The notes: a model not told the origin generated them from the sequence alone. Numbered from the stretch's first letter, positions 1 to 12,411 are shown. The stretch: DNA of 64,000 bases from Sipunculus nudus (GCA_026874595.1 CM049311.1:49417676-49481675), one strand, 5' to 3'. Translations and numbers: made by a program.

Positions 1-1220
1 ATTTTCTGAGATATTGAATGTTGGCTAAATTTTTCTTATGAAAGTTAAACGAAAATATAGATTTTTAGTGGGGTACTCTCGGAATACGATATGTACAAAT
101 ATTGTTTACTGTTATTTTATGGCGCTGTACTCATTGCAAAAATCATACCCCGGTATGTTCACCTTGAAGACCTGGTTTACATTGCGAACCAGAATGAGAC
201 GAGGAGGCATACGTAGATATTTGACTGGTTTCTATCGTTGGACGCATAAAGAAAAGGTTGATGTGAGGAACACATGAAAGATTAATTATATAAATATATA
301 CGTTACAAGGAAACTGTTCCTGAAGAAGGAATCAGAAATATGCATACATCGTAAGTAGCAGAAGCGGACCCAGCGGGACTCCATGCAGTGGGTCCGTATC
401 CCATTTTCAGCCATGGCAACCTTTTTTCATCGTATCAGACAAATTTTGAGGCCCGAAACCCCCGCCACCACGCAAACCCTGTTCCTGAAATTGGGACCTT
501 GAATTAGGGTTTGTCATTAATCCTCCTGGGTTGAAATCTCCATTTCATAAAGCGAGCAACATGTGTTTTTTCTCTTTTACTGACCACGCACGTGGATCAA
601 ATCCCTCATTGAAAGCAAGCGTTTAATATTCATATGAACAATAGTCCTTAGTGTTAGAGGTTAAGTGACCACGATGCACGCATTCCGGTGATTGCCGAAG
701 GCAGTCCGGCTGTCCTCGGTAAAAAAACGGAAAAATCACTCAAAATTATATGTTTATTAAAAATTATTTATTTTCATATCGCCTATGTCACTGCGGGGAT
801 AATAACTTTAAAATGATGTATGGCACAATATTGTATAAAAACGTGGTTGTAGAGAACTTTGTGAACAAACGTGAACCGAATTCAATTTACAAGAATTAGA
901 TATCATTTATCATCTATATATCACTTATTTTTTGTTATGGTTGTTTTTACATTCATGAGAGAGAATGTAAATGGAAATTAAATGTTTTATTTCACTGTGT
1001 GTCAGTTGATAAATTTTCACATGATATCACAGTGAACCTCCCAATCAATGATTTTCAAACCTCTAATTGGCTGATCTATGTAGACATCAGAGCACACCTT
1101 CACTGTTAGAATTAGCATATACTAAGTAAAACAAAGCCTTAGATTAAGAGTCAAGTTTGTAGTCAATCTTTGACAATCAAACAGTTGATAACTAGAAATA
1201 TGAAATCTAACGCATACAGG
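1..1220. other. Unassigned AT-rich DNA
   Basis: I recognise no gene here. A 79-codon Lys/Arg-rich frame at 38-277 has no familiar motif and no clear splice context. A short hairpin (TTTACATTC / GAATGTAAA) lies at 946-971. Confidence 0.6.
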
Positions 1221-1468
1221 CCTCCACCACTGATGTTCCGCCCATATTGCCAGTTTCATTCATGCATAATTGACTTTGGATTTTTTTAATATTCCTTGAT
1301 GATCCGGATCAACACCAAATTCTAATCGAGTCTTCATTGGCTCATTCCCGAAATGCCTTGAAAATCCATAAGATCCCATTTAAGCTGCATGATTAGTTAA
1401 TTTGTGAACAAGCACACACAAAGACACAAACATACGAAAGAGAAGGAATGCAAATCTCCCGGCGGAGG
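1221..1468 (+). mobile_element. MITE-like element M1, copy 1 (CCTCCGCC...GGCGGAGG)
   Basis: The segment opens with CCTCCACC and closes with GGCGGAGG, an imperfect terminal inverted repeat. Inside are TTCATGCATAATTGACT, the motif GATCCGGATC and a stretch rich in ACACAAA close to the right end. The same order of motifs recurs at 22948-23314. It recurs reversed at 28728-29026, 21580-21856 and 52164-52396. Repeats ending in GGCGGAGG are, to my knowledge, common in mollusc genomes. There is no coding potential, and I see no convincing target duplication at this copy. Confidence 0.6.
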
Positions 1469-1539
1469 TAATGGGTTGTTGGTTGAACAACAGGTGGACT
1501 TGGCATTTAAATGTCATAACGCCAGGGGGTCGTTATAGA

Positions 1540-1557
1540 GGGGGGGGGGGGGGGGGG
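1540..1557. repeat. Poly-G tract (18 G)
   Basis: An uninterrupted run of G. Its length is likely to vary between individuals and to be error-prone in sequencing. Confidence 0.95.
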
Positions 1558-3758
1558 TTATTGTTAGCAACGTCGGATGATCAATATAATCACCCGAGGT
1601 GTTAGACAGAGGATACAATTTATATATTGGAAATAAAATATATTAATAATTAGAATGATTGACTTTTGTTCCATATCTCTATTTACTAAATCATATTTTA
1701 AATAAGATCCTGGTTTCGAATCGGTCTAAACTGTAAACACTATACTTTGTATGTATTAACCTTTAAATTACCTGTAATATATATCCAAAGGGTCACACTG
1801 GCAATTTACGATATACATGTTCATATACCTGGGGAAGAAAGGCATTCCCAAACCCTTGTGGATAAATCGACGCCGCTGCATAACAAATACGACACATAAT
1901 CCGCTCCTTCTGTCCCCTGCGTTCACTTTATTCATTTACCTCAGAGAGACTAATTGAGGGGGAGAACGACACCTGGTACAGGCGGGTTGGGAATTGGACT
2001 GGACATGTGATAATATGGTGATAGCGGAAGCTGATATCCCTTTTCGGGCTGAAAAACACTAGGGAACCCGACATGTGGCAAAATAAGATGACATACTCAG
2101 TTTATAAATAATGCGAGCCAACCGGCCACAAACTGTAACGGAGACAGTTTATTATCACAGAAGCCATTTAATTACCATACAATACCACACAGGTCCCTGT
2201 TGGGTAACCTTTCAGACTGAATACATCACTTTGGTAATGTTTTATTTTATTCTCCTCCTTTGTATATAGATATATTATTCAAATATAAATGTATATTATT
2301 GATATAATATAGATAATGTATAATCTAGATGTAATATTTGAATAACCCATTGTATAATTTATATAACACACTGTATACAGGAAACGTTCAATGACTTTTG
2401 TCGGAACGGTATAGCAGGTGTGTATTATGTATCTGGATTAATGGTGACATTAAATATAGAAATTTCTGCAAACTGAGCTTTTGCATTTTGTTATACCAGA
2501 TAAATAAAATCGTTTTTTATTACTAATATTAGGCTCGGCGTAGATAACGTGCGAGTCCTACAAAGGACAAAGACATGGCTCACTACAGGAAAAAAAATAA
2601 TGAAAATTTACACTTGTTACATAAAGAACTGATTCCTTCTAAGGTCTTTTTCAAAAGAAAAGATTATACCGCTGAAAATGATTGGTACATATAATAGTAT
2701 TTTAGTCTGCAAGAATATTACAAGCAGCACGATTTGGTAGTTAGTTCTGCAAATTTGCCTTGGTTTCAGTTCTACTGAATCCTTTAAAATTCCCTCACAC
2801 TGGGAAATTAATACTCCAATCAGCAGGACGGGATCGGTCATATCTCCATTACTGCCACCGTTTCTCTGTGGCGAGTGGTTAAACCTAAATTTCATAAATC
2901 ATAACCTACGTGCTCTCCGAAAAAGCTCATACGAGTCAAAGCCCTTTTTTATACACGTGATATTTGCATATGATTTTTACATTCGGTCCTTAATTCGTAT
3001 ACATCAAACATAAACATCTACTAGTATTGTTCACCTTTAATTCTTAAGCACTAGTATTGCTCTTTATTATGAAACCTTAAAAACCCCCTGAAACGTGTTT
3101 CTAATTCCGACATTTTCATTTAAGGCATCAAATAAACAGAAAATCTCAGCCGTAAACATCAATTAATCACACTTTACATTGGTGGGTCTAATTTAAGGAA
3201 TATATACTTTCATTTAACAAATTTGGCAATAAATATAAAACAATTGTGTGGTTCTGTCTAATAGAAAAATATATACCGTGTTTACTTACACACAGAAAAA
3301 AAAGAAAAGAAAAAGAAATATAAACAACCTTTGGGAAATCTTGTGATTATGCTGCTGTATTCAGATAACGTTCTGTCCCGTGTATCTGTCAACCTCAGTG
3401 TGCATGCAATATATCTTTAAATGACCTTTCTAAATGAATACAGGGGCTAAGAATTTGCAATTTCCACAAAATTGGCTATGCTCATTAAATGTCCATGCCC
3501 CAGTGAAGATGGCACTCATATAAATATGGGTTACCTCTCCGATTATCTCTCCAATATAAGAATATCTGCAGAAGACTCAAGGAAACCAATTTCCTGTATT
3601 AGGACATATGTGTTTTTTATAAATGTATTACAGACAATGACCCTCAAAACTTGTGTTAGCTAACCTCGTACTCTTAGATCGAATTGACAGGGCATTATGA
3701 CATCTTTTAACGCATAATTCACATATTTATAGAAAGGTTCAATCCAAACGTCCTTTGA
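1558..3758. other. Unassigned DNA
   Basis: I recognise no gene or repeat family. A 92-codon minus-strand frame (2617-2895) and a 63-codon plus-strand frame (3472-3663) have no recognisable domain and no splice-site support. Confidence 0.55.
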
Positions 3759-3762
3759 ACCA

Positions 3763-4924
3763 TGTCACGGAATCCAATATAAAAAGATCATGCATGCGCG
3801 ATGAACACAAATTTTGTAAAAATCGGATTCTGTAACACTAGGCAGCGTGAAATGTCTAGGGGAATGAATAAAGAAGTCAGTGTTTTTTTTTGTTAACATA
3901 TAACTATAATTTATTCTTAAAACAACCCTAACATCACAATACACTAAATCAACACAATTATACAGTAAAACAGCGGTAGAACAACAAATCATTACAATCA
4001 CATAGTCTCTCCAACAGACGCCACGTGCCGCTACCGCTCTTGCACCAGTACGTCTGTTATTGGACGCCATTTTTTTCAAGAATCTTGAAAAACGGAAGTG
4101 CCGTTGGGCATGCGCAAGGAAACCCCCCATAGCATCTTGAGGTGAATCCAGAATGGATGTCGCCCTTGCACAAACTCGGCAGACCCCAATAATGACAAGT
4201 AAACAATATTGTTTGGTTGTGTGGAAAAAATAATCCACTGTTGCTTGTCTATTGCAAGGGTGGTATAGTAGGGGGATTCCTTGCGCATGCCAAACAACAC
4301 TTCCGTTCCTAAGAAAAATGGCGTCCAATAACAGACGTACTGGTGCAAGAGCGGTAGCGGCACCTGGCGTCTGTTGGAGAGACTATACAATCACACAGAA
4401 AAATAATGTGCACAGTACCTGGATAACAACACCGTCACAACGATAAGTTCTTTTAATGTATACTCTCGGAGAATGACAGTCCAGTGTTAAGCTCTTGTAA
4501 CAATCCAGAAAGTAAACTGAAGTCCAAAAGAGTCTGAAGAAAATCTTTAATTGTCGCACACGTCTGGTAAGGTCCCACAAACCGACACACACGCTTCTGC
4601 GTCCGCTGGAATCTTCTCTACTCTCTCTGCCTGGTTCTAAAACACAGCCCCTCCATATACCTTCACACCTCAAGCCGAGAATTTTCCACCTCCCGAACAG
4701 CCTTAAGGATCCCACACAACACAGTAAACACGAGTTTCAGGAATAATCGAGAAGAACATAGCCGTGTGTATCCCCACACACCAGGGTCATCACGTGACCT
4801 CGGCCAGGCGTGAAAACCCCCAGCCAGCATGACAACGAAAGTTCAACCAGCACGGATTAAACATAAAGTGGAACAACAACACGAGTTACGCCCGTGTCAC
4901 ACAATAAAGGGAGCACCAATAACA
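3763..4924 (-). mobile_element. Solo LTR, copy 1, interrupted by a MITE
   Basis: On the minus strand this is an LTR of the family seen whole at 59360-60168. It shares the end block around CTAGACATTTCAC, the AATAAA signal and the TTGTTAACA stretch. The direct repeat ACCA flanks it (3759-3762 and 4925-4928), fitting a 4-bp target duplication. Removing the 383-bp insertion at 4003-4385 and its 10-bp duplication leaves about 770 bp, close to the 809 bp of copy 3. No gag-pol sequence adjoins it, so it is a solo LTR left by LTR-LTR recombination. The reading frames on either strand inside it are not genes. A Ty3/gypsy-type origin fits the short duplication but is inferred. Confidence 0.75.
4003..4385. 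mobile_element. Mutator-like MITE nested in the LTR
   Basis: The element begins TAGTCTCTCCAACAGACGCC and ends with its near-perfect inverse. The inverted arms run about 120 bp each (4003 to about 4130 and about 4262 to 4385) and leave a short centre. The 10-bp repeat TACAATCACA flanks it on both sides (3993-4002 and 4386-4395). The two other LTR copies have uninterrupted sequence at this point, which confirms the insertion. Long inverted arms with a 9-11 bp target duplication are the pattern of Mutator-like elements. It has no transposase, so it is non-autonomous. It is younger than the LTR that hosts it. Confidence 0.82.
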
Positions 4925-4928
4925 ACCA

Positions 4929-7080
4929 TTATTAACAAATTTATAGTATGAGGTTTAAAGAAACATGCTTAAACATTGCTTTTTAATGTGATACCTTTTT
5001 TTGCAGGTTATTACATATTTTGCAATCTGTCGTCAGCATGCCAATTAAAGAAGTGACTTACTGAAACCATAGCGGATTGAAAGCTAAATTTAAATATATT
5101 AAAGCTGAAAATCACTGATGCAAAACCATCGGTCCATACAAATGTTTTTATTCCTAATGTCTGGTTTTTAGTAGATTCAATGCATATCACTAAAATTTTA
5201 TAGCATTTTGCAATAGAAGGCTTTGCTTTTTATGAAGGTTTGGGATTTAGCGACATTTAATTTTAGAAAGTAATTGCCATATTTACTAATGATCCAAAAA
5301 TATCCATAAATTATACATAATACTTTGCAATCAAGTCAACTACAAAAAAAGAAAATCCAACTAATCAGTTGTTTCATTACGAATAACCGACACCTCCCCT
5401 AAACGTTCTTTCAGTATAACAATCCTCTTTAACGTAGACCACACAGAAATTACAAAATTATATAAGATATCATTTCTTGCAAATTAGGCATTTGGCTATC
5501 AAACAAATGACATATTGCACAGTTACGAACGATAATACTGTATCATTTGATAAACATATTATTAACGATTAGAAAATACATATTAATATATCACATATGG
5601 TTATGAACAAACGAACTGCACTAGGCATGAACGAGTCACTGTTTTGCACATGATTGACAGTATCCATATTTCTGATTTTAGCCTTCTGATCTGTCTTAAG
5701 CGCTATCGTTTAACCTTGGGTTAGGAATCCTACAGTTTTTGATTAATGCGCATGTCTCTCTCTCTTTCTCTCTCATACACCCACACATACACACACAATA
5801 TGTACATATATATGATATTAATGTGTGTGTTTAGGATATTCAAGTGAGAGTAAAACACAAGTGGGTATCAATGTAGACAGGGGTAACGTGTGTTTGAGTT
5901 ATCCAGTTGTACCAGATCAGATCCGAATCAACTTTTAAAAAATTGTTATTGGAAATGTCAGTAGACAAAACCAAGTTAGAAGTAACCCAAATAAGTCACT
6001 GTAATTCAAAATATTAGTGACTTCCACAGTGGGAACGTTTTTACCAAGTCCGTGCCGGAGAATGGAAGTTGGGATTTTTCCCGGATACTTATGGTAGCGA
6101 CACATGCTGAGAAACAAAACAAATCCAGAAATGGTGCAGTTATCCTTGGTCATTGTTGCAAGGGGCAGTATGAGGGGGTGCTTATAAACCATGACGAAGC
6201 CCATGAAATCGGTGTGTAACGATGTCATTGTAACAGAGTTAAGAGCTCAGGCGATACCTGCAGAAGAATTTATGAGCGCCATTCAACAGAACATTAAATG
6301 TATGCTCTACATGCCGCATCTGCATGATCTTTTAAAAAATTAGAATTTTCTCATTGTAATTCTCATTAATTTAAAATTTTCAATAGTGACTAAAATAAAA
6401 TAATAAAGAAAGAAAGAATATTTGCCATTTGCAGACAAGTATTGTTCTGTGCGCATAGAAAGCAGTGAAACCACGAAAACACATTTATCATAATCAGCTA
6501 ACTCTTTACCCATAATTCCGACATGCGACAACGGATTTTTAGTGTTTATTTAAAAACAGAGCCCCCATAGGTGGTTTCGAAATATAGGATATCGCTAATA
6601 CCGATACTCTCGTGTGTGGAGGCAGTAAATGACTGCCTGCTTGAAAAACTGCTGGCAAACAACTAGTGCCCCCTAGCGTCCTGCCTCACCAGCCCATTCA
6701 TTCAACACAGCAGTGTTGGCACTGGACATAGTGTTTTAATTGCCGATCATCCTGATACTTATTGTTTATCAATTATCAATTATATTATGCTGTGTTGAAC
6801 CATAATACAAAAACATGAAAAGACAAGAAAATTCTGCATTCGACACGGTTTGCATTAGAATTTGATCTTGAATCATCTGCCTTGAAGCGGATATGATATA
6901 AAGGAAACGTAAAATTGGTCTTTACTAATTGATAAACGTCATATTTGCAAGTTTCCTTGAATTATGGTGCGAAACAATTGTAACCTCGTATTTATTTAAT
7001 GACCAAAATAATTATAGAAATCCCATAGCGCGTATAAGCTAACAAAGTGAGGATAGTAAGTTTCGTCCGTGCTAATGAGT
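4929..7080. other. Unassigned DNA with a CT/CA microsatellite
   Basis: I recognise no gene. A pyrimidine/CA simple repeat lies at about 5755-5800. Frames at 5935-6228 and 6340-6531 (minus) have no recognisable content. A splice-acceptor-like tract ending TTTTTTTGCAG lies just before 5006, without a matching donor. Confidence 0.55.
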
Positions 7081-7111
7081 GTCCGGCTGAATTACGCTTG
7101 CCTGCACAAAC

Positions 7112-7192
7112 ATGCTACCGGCTGCGCTAGCCAGTCGTTTTTCTCCTCCATCTACACGAGAAGCTGCTTTGGCGATATCCCGTATTATGCGA
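7112..7192 (+). CDS. Possible first coding exon, product unknown
   Basis: An ATG at 7112 opens a frame of 27 codons starting MLPAALASRFSPPSTREA. It runs into GCGAG followed by GTAAGG, a good match to a eukaryotic donor site. The base three before the ATG is A, as favoured for animal starts. The stretch is richer in GC than its surroundings. The peptide matches no family I know. I found no second exon, and the frame stays open past the donor to 7306, so this could be chance. It rests only on the start context and donor site. Confidence 0.15.
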
Positions 7193-7689
7193 GGTAAGGG
7201 TTTGATAAGGGACAAAAATACGACAGGAAAATACTCCGAGGAATATCTCAAGGCTGGAATCTATCTATGGAGAGAGTTTGGTGTCCATAAGTCACGTATC
7301 TTTTGAGTTAAAGCCGGGCGAACTATAAGGATGACCACGCCCAATCAGAACATTATAGTAGGATCTTTCCTAATCCTTCTGCGGACTAGTGATTTCATTC
7401 TTTTGTGTGCACGGTATTAAAACATTTTTGCATGAATATCTGATATTTTGCAAGAATAAGTGTTTGCATTAACTTGTGCCTGAAGTTGACAATAAACTTT
7501 GACCTGGTCATCTTTGAAAATTTTGGCTTCATACAATATTAAAAGAAACCAAGCGGGCAGTGCATGTGTCTGAGTAATCCCAAGAGCGGTATGCTCCATT
7601 TCCGATGAGACAAACTAGCCGAGTTGTTTTGAGAATTCGCCCAACACAAATGGCTGATTTCCCATCACTGGGTCGGCCTGTTTCTTTTC

Positions 7690-7900
7690 CGTACCCAACA
7701 AGGTTCATTATTTCTTGGGTCCCTTGATGCTACGACTCGGAGAAAAGTTCATCGGAGACGACGCAGAATTGGCCACTCGTACGCAAGAATGGTTCCCGCC
7801 AATTACTAGACGAGAGCGGACCAAACCTTATCCATGGAGATCTGAAATAATTGAACTCTCTGTTGACAGCCAAACTGAATGGGTTATACGTTTAATTTAG
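7690..7900 (+). pseudogene. Mariner-type transposase, C-terminal relic
   Basis: Read from about 7692, the frame gives VPNKVHYFLGPL and then LGEKFIGDDAELATRTQEWF. This parallels the conserved stretch after the catalytic domain of mariner transposases, where an APNDFHLFGPL-like motif precedes a charged helix ending in a WL-type motif. It matches in order and spacing apart from one extra residue. Upstream frames are broken by stops, and the catalytic aspartates cannot be placed. After the Trp-Phe the similarity stops. It is a short, dead fragment of a DNA transposon (Tc1/mariner superfamily). I see no terminal inverted repeats around it. The assignment comes from motif resemblance only. Confidence 0.45.
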
Positions 7901-8335
7901 GAGGAATACACGTTTTATATTTTCCCTACGACATCTTTATATGCAACGAGCCTTTGATTGCAAAGACAATGTCTTGGGAATGGTATTTTGTTGTATTGAA
8001 GAGAATGGACTACAAACTGCTGACTCAATTCTAGAAAAATAGAAAATGTAGAGAAATGAAGGGTTGGCATTCAATAAAGGTTAAATAAACTTAAAAATAG
8101 GAGCACACCCGCAGGTAATGAGCTCATAAAAATCCGGATATTTTTTACATAGTTAATGCTTATACGCAGGTGATTATGCCGTATTTAAAGTAAAGGAATT
8201 CCCATGAATATATTTATATACTGTTGATACTGATAAAAAGTAATGCAATTTGGTGACACCTTTGCTAAGACTAGCTGCTAACAAAGCTTTAAATATGGTA
8301 AAATAATTAGTCTTTGCAAAATCTATTTAAAACAG

Positions 8336-8336
8336 T

Positions 8337-8372
<36 letters not shown>

Positions 8373-8395
8373 GAGAGAGCGAGAGAGAGAGAGAG
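8336..8395. repeat. (GA)n / (GACA)n microsatellite
   Basis: Alternating GA with an internal GACA block. The minus-strand frame through it (8327-8512) is an artefact of the repeat. Confidence 0.95.
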
Positions 8396-8399
8396 ACTG

Positions 8400-10137
8400 C
8401 CTAATAACACATTTAAAGCCAATGATAACATCAGGTTAACCAACCAAATACGTGTGGGCTGATAGAAATGTCTGTTGACATTTATAACATGCAGACAAAA
8501 TGGAAAACCCACCGCCAGTGGTCACGTCGCATACCACTGGATATCGCCGGTAAAGCCCCTTTCACACATTTATGACATCGACATGAAGTCATATTTGTTA
8601 GTCATATTTCAAAGCGATTTATTATTTATCACTTATTACAATGACGCTTACATTACTCCCGGGGCCTTCTTTAAGCCACATAAAATATTGCTTTAAAACG
8701 TGACCGGAACGGAACCTGTAGATACCGTTACAATAAGGAAAGATTATCGGCTGTGAAGTTTAATTTAAAGTGACATTATGTCTGTTCTAATTTTGGTGTG
8801 TTGGTCCTTGGGGATCTCTGAACATTTATCAAGCGTGCAAATAGACCTGTTAGCTGAGCTTGCCAAGGTCAACTCACACTTTTGTTATCTCCGCTTGATT
8901 AATAACCCGGAAGTAAATCATGACAGCTAACCTTTTTTACCTTAACTTTAACTAAAAAACCCGACACGGACAGCGAAACTAAGCTCAAGGATCGATAATA
9001 GGAAGTTCACGCGGTAAACAAATTCTTTTGACCCAACATTTATAATCTAAAAACAGTCAATATAGAAAAAAGAAAAATACAGATTCAAGGGTACATAAGA
9101 ATTTCCATAATATGTGTATAATCTTAGCATAATAATTAATTTTGCTGATTTCTAAAGGTACAAAACAAAACCATCCCTCCCTACGGACTTAATTTTTCAA
9201 CAACAAGAACTGTCTGGCCAGGGCTCCGACCTTGCGTACGCGCGACAACTCACAAACGAGAAGAAGAAACATGAAAGAAGACCCTTATAAGAAAGACCAG
9301 TTGGAATTAGTTGGAAAACATTATTTTGCTAGTTGAGCGGTAGGGCCATCAGGTGGCGTTCGCGCTATGTTTATGCTTATTTAAACCTTTTTCTAGGATC
9401 TAGGAAACGGTTTTAGACCGTAATATTGGCAGATACCATAATATTTCAAGGAGAAAATGCTTCATTTCATGAATATTTACGATGCCCGGTATGTGGATAG
9501 AACCCTTTAAATGATAAACATAATATATAGATATAGCTTGAGAATTTATTTTTAAATGCTGCCTTCTCCTCCAAAATATTTTCAATAACATGCTCATGTT
9601 GTTCAATTCAGACCACAACACTATTCCTGTTTGGAGCTTATTGTTTTAAATAAAGAATAGATACATGACTGTCTTTTGAATGAAGGTAAAATTAACCATG
9701 CATGCACAATATTAGAGTATGTTATTGTAAAGCCTTTTTAAAATATGCAAGGGACTATAAATAAATAATCCTTAACCTGTGTTACAGTGAGGTTACATCA
9801 AAATTTTACCCTTTGGTATTTCATTTTTTCGCTCCGTCGTACCACACTATAACTATTAAAATACTAGAATATGACCTACCAGTTTTTCTATTTCTATTAT
9901 TTATAAGTGCTGATATATTGTTCATTTAAGGTCGAGGAGGTCTGACCAAGCAGGCGCACGTTCCGTTTCATTCACATCACTGTGAAATGTCAAGACTTTG
10001 ACGACTCCAAGTGTTCTTTTTGTCCATTAACGGAACCCCTGATTCTTTTATGACTCAACTGAGTTCATTTCCCGTTGGTTCATAACTCACTGTATTATTA
10101 TTTCATTAGAGGGTCCTTTTAAGGCATAGGTTGAGCT
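8400..10137. other. Unassigned DNA
   Basis: I recognise no gene. Short frames at 8475-8696 (plus) and 9400-9621 (minus) have no motif I know. Confidence 0.55.
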
Positions 10138-10163
10138 TTAACTTTTGAGATCTCAAAAGTCAA
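10138..10163. repeat. 26-bp near-perfect palindrome
   Basis: The core ACTTTTGAGATCTCAAAAGT (10141-10160) is a perfect 20-bp palindrome. It extends three bases each side with one mismatched pair. It could form a cruciform or bind a dimeric protein, but no neighbouring gene suggests a role. Confidence 0.9.
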
Positions 10164-11242
10164 AGGACATCCTGTGGGGAACCATTTTTTACTAGGAAAG
10201 GAAAGCCCATATCAAATAAATAAAACTTCATTACATGACTTTCAGTCATAATTTTTGCTAAAGTATTTCTAATTATATAAAAATAAATGGTGTTCATTAC
10301 ATGCCAGTTGCAATTTTCAATAGTGTCGCAGCGACTATGCAAAGACGTTTCTCCCCAAAATGTGAGTCCAAACCCTTATTATCAACACGCAGTGACCTCT
10401 ATGGAATATAATCAACCAGAAAATCACGTAGATATGATGGGCTAGACCGTTCAGTGATTTGTACTTGTACAGAAAAATCGAAAATCGAATCCGAGATTCC
10501 ACTACTGATGTTTTCTTAATCCTTAGTCAGTTGATGATGTTAAAAGTAATTAAAAAACAGCTTTGGGAGGCGTTTTAAGTTTGATGGAAGTGTTGTCGGG
10601 TTTATGGAAGCATTGTCAGATTTATAAAATTCAATTATCTTCTCAAAAGTAAAATCATTTAGAAACGCGTTTGGTTGGACAATTTACCTGCAGCATTGCT
10701 TGTTTACCCTGTTCAAGAAAAATAGGAAAGTGACATTTCCTTTAAATGTAAGGTAGACTTACTTTACAGCAGCCGGAGGAATACGCGCTGATATAATCAA
10801 ATACGAAATACCTTGTGTCACACCACACTAGCTTTACCTATAAAATCTGTTTAACTCTGATACCTTATGACATAAATATCATTTAATTTTTAATAAAATT
10901 CAGTTTTCGTTCCCAATACAACGCGCGTGGTTTCTTCTTAAACCTGGAGGCGGTTCTAAGCAGCACATGAAAGGGAGCCATTTGCCCAGGGTAATGAGCA
11001 TATAGATGACAGATATTGATTCAAAATCTTTGTCTTACTTCCAAAGCACTAGAAGCAACAGTAAAGAGTTTCAAGATGACAGAAGTAGAACATTATAGAG
11101 TCCATTGAATCTGGGCACAGGGACTGTTTCTAAGGTGTAGGAGTTAATGTGAGTGTGATGTTATTGGTCCTGAGGATTGCACTTCAAAGGCTACCACAGC
11201 CAAAAGGGTCAACTGTAAAATTTCAAATATATCCAAGATTAC
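10164..11242. other. Unassigned DNA
   Basis: I see no gene or familiar repeat. A minus-strand frame of 60 codons ending at 10160 has no recognisable content. Confidence 0.5.
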
Positions 11243-11336
11243 CTCGGAGTATATCTGCCAGAACGCCAGGTCTTCACTTTTGGTTTGTGTTCACTGCCGT
11301 ATACAGGAAGTCTGCAACCGCTTTCAGAAGCTACAG
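11243..11336 (-). CDS. Possible internal exon, product unknown
   Basis: On the minus strand a 94-bp block lies between an acceptor-like AAGATTGCAG and a donor-like CCGAG/GTAATC. One frame is open throughout and gives a hydrophilic peptide containing VASESGCRLPVYGSEHKPK and then VKTWRSGRYTPR. It looks more protein-like than the low-complexity frames around it. I do not recognise a family. The pyrimidine tract before the acceptor is poor. It lies about 1.1 kb downstream of the CARD-like exon on the same strand. That exon ends in phase 0, while this frame needs phase 1, so they cannot be joined directly. The call is weak. Confidence 0.18.
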
Positions 11337-11494
11337 CTGCAATCTTAAAATCTGGCCGTATCATTTTAGAATACGTCATTAACAATTGCTGATTACATCC
11401 TCAATTATTTATCAGGATAACGGCTTGCATATTCCCATGGTTACATCATCCTTCGATTTTCGATTTAGATCTTGTTTTCATCCCGTTTGCTTCA

Positions 11495-12300
11495 TACTCT
11501 ATCTCCATAAAGATAGTTGGATTAAAATGACATTACTGGAGAGATGGAAGGCTGATTAAAATTTGAGGTTGATATGGATGTGCTTTCTGAGGGCTTTCTA
11601 TGTCTAAAGAAAAAATAAACACTTGAATGAACGGTCATCTTACATATAACAAGCTGGTATAATGATACTCTTATGACTACATGGGCTTTCAGAAGTTGGG
11701 TGCCGGGTTGAGCCAAGATTCGACAGAAAACTTATGGAAACAACGGGACAGCTCGGCATAACTCGTATCTCCATAAAGCTAAATGGATTAAAATGACATT
11801 ATTTGAGGGTTGGTTGCTGATTAAAAATTGAGGTTAATATGGATGTTCTTTCTTAGGGCTTTTTTATGTTTAAAAAGAAAAGAAACACTTGAAAAAACGG
11901 TCATCTTACATATAACAAGCTGGTTTAATGATACTCTAATGACTACATAGGCTTTCAGACGTTGGGTGCCGGGTTGAGCCCAGATTCAAGAGAAAACTTA
12001 TGGAAACAACAGGACAGCTTGGCATAACTCGTATCTCCATAAAGCTAAATGAATTAAAATGAAATTATTGAAGGGATGGAAGGCTGATTAAAAATTGAGG
12101 TTGATATGGATGTGCTTTCTGAGGGCTTTCTATGTCTAAAGAAAAAAAGAAACACTTGAATGAACGGCCATCTTACATGTAACAAGCTGGTATAATTATA
12201 CTCTTATGACTACATGGGCTTTCAGACGTTGGGTGCCGGGTTGAGCCCAGATTCGAGAGAAAACTTATGGAAACAACAGGACAGCTTGGCATAATTCGTA
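11495..12300 (+). repeat. 266-bp tandem repeat, three copies
   Basis: The motif ATCTCCATAAAG starts units at about 11501, 11767 and 12033, so the period is 266 bp. Each unit also carries GGTGCCGGGTTGAGCC, the phrase ACAAGCTGGT and a block ending GGCATAA. Divergence is slight (single substitutions and 1-2 base indels), which suggests a recent local triplication. I see no coding frame shared by all three units. The array sits just downstream, in minus-strand sense, of the CARD-like exon. Confidence 0.88.
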
Positions 12301-12411
12301 GGAACTCCGTAGGACTCTCGGGTGTTTTAGAATATTGGAGATTAAAGGTGTAAACTTGTGATGTACTCGCACAATCTATATATAACCTTTGCCGAATCCT
12401 TACAGTTATAC

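Noticed and set aside
4076-4715. Several overlapping 60-190 codon frames
   Set aside because: They lie in the LTR and MITE, and their peptides are translations of the inverted arms.
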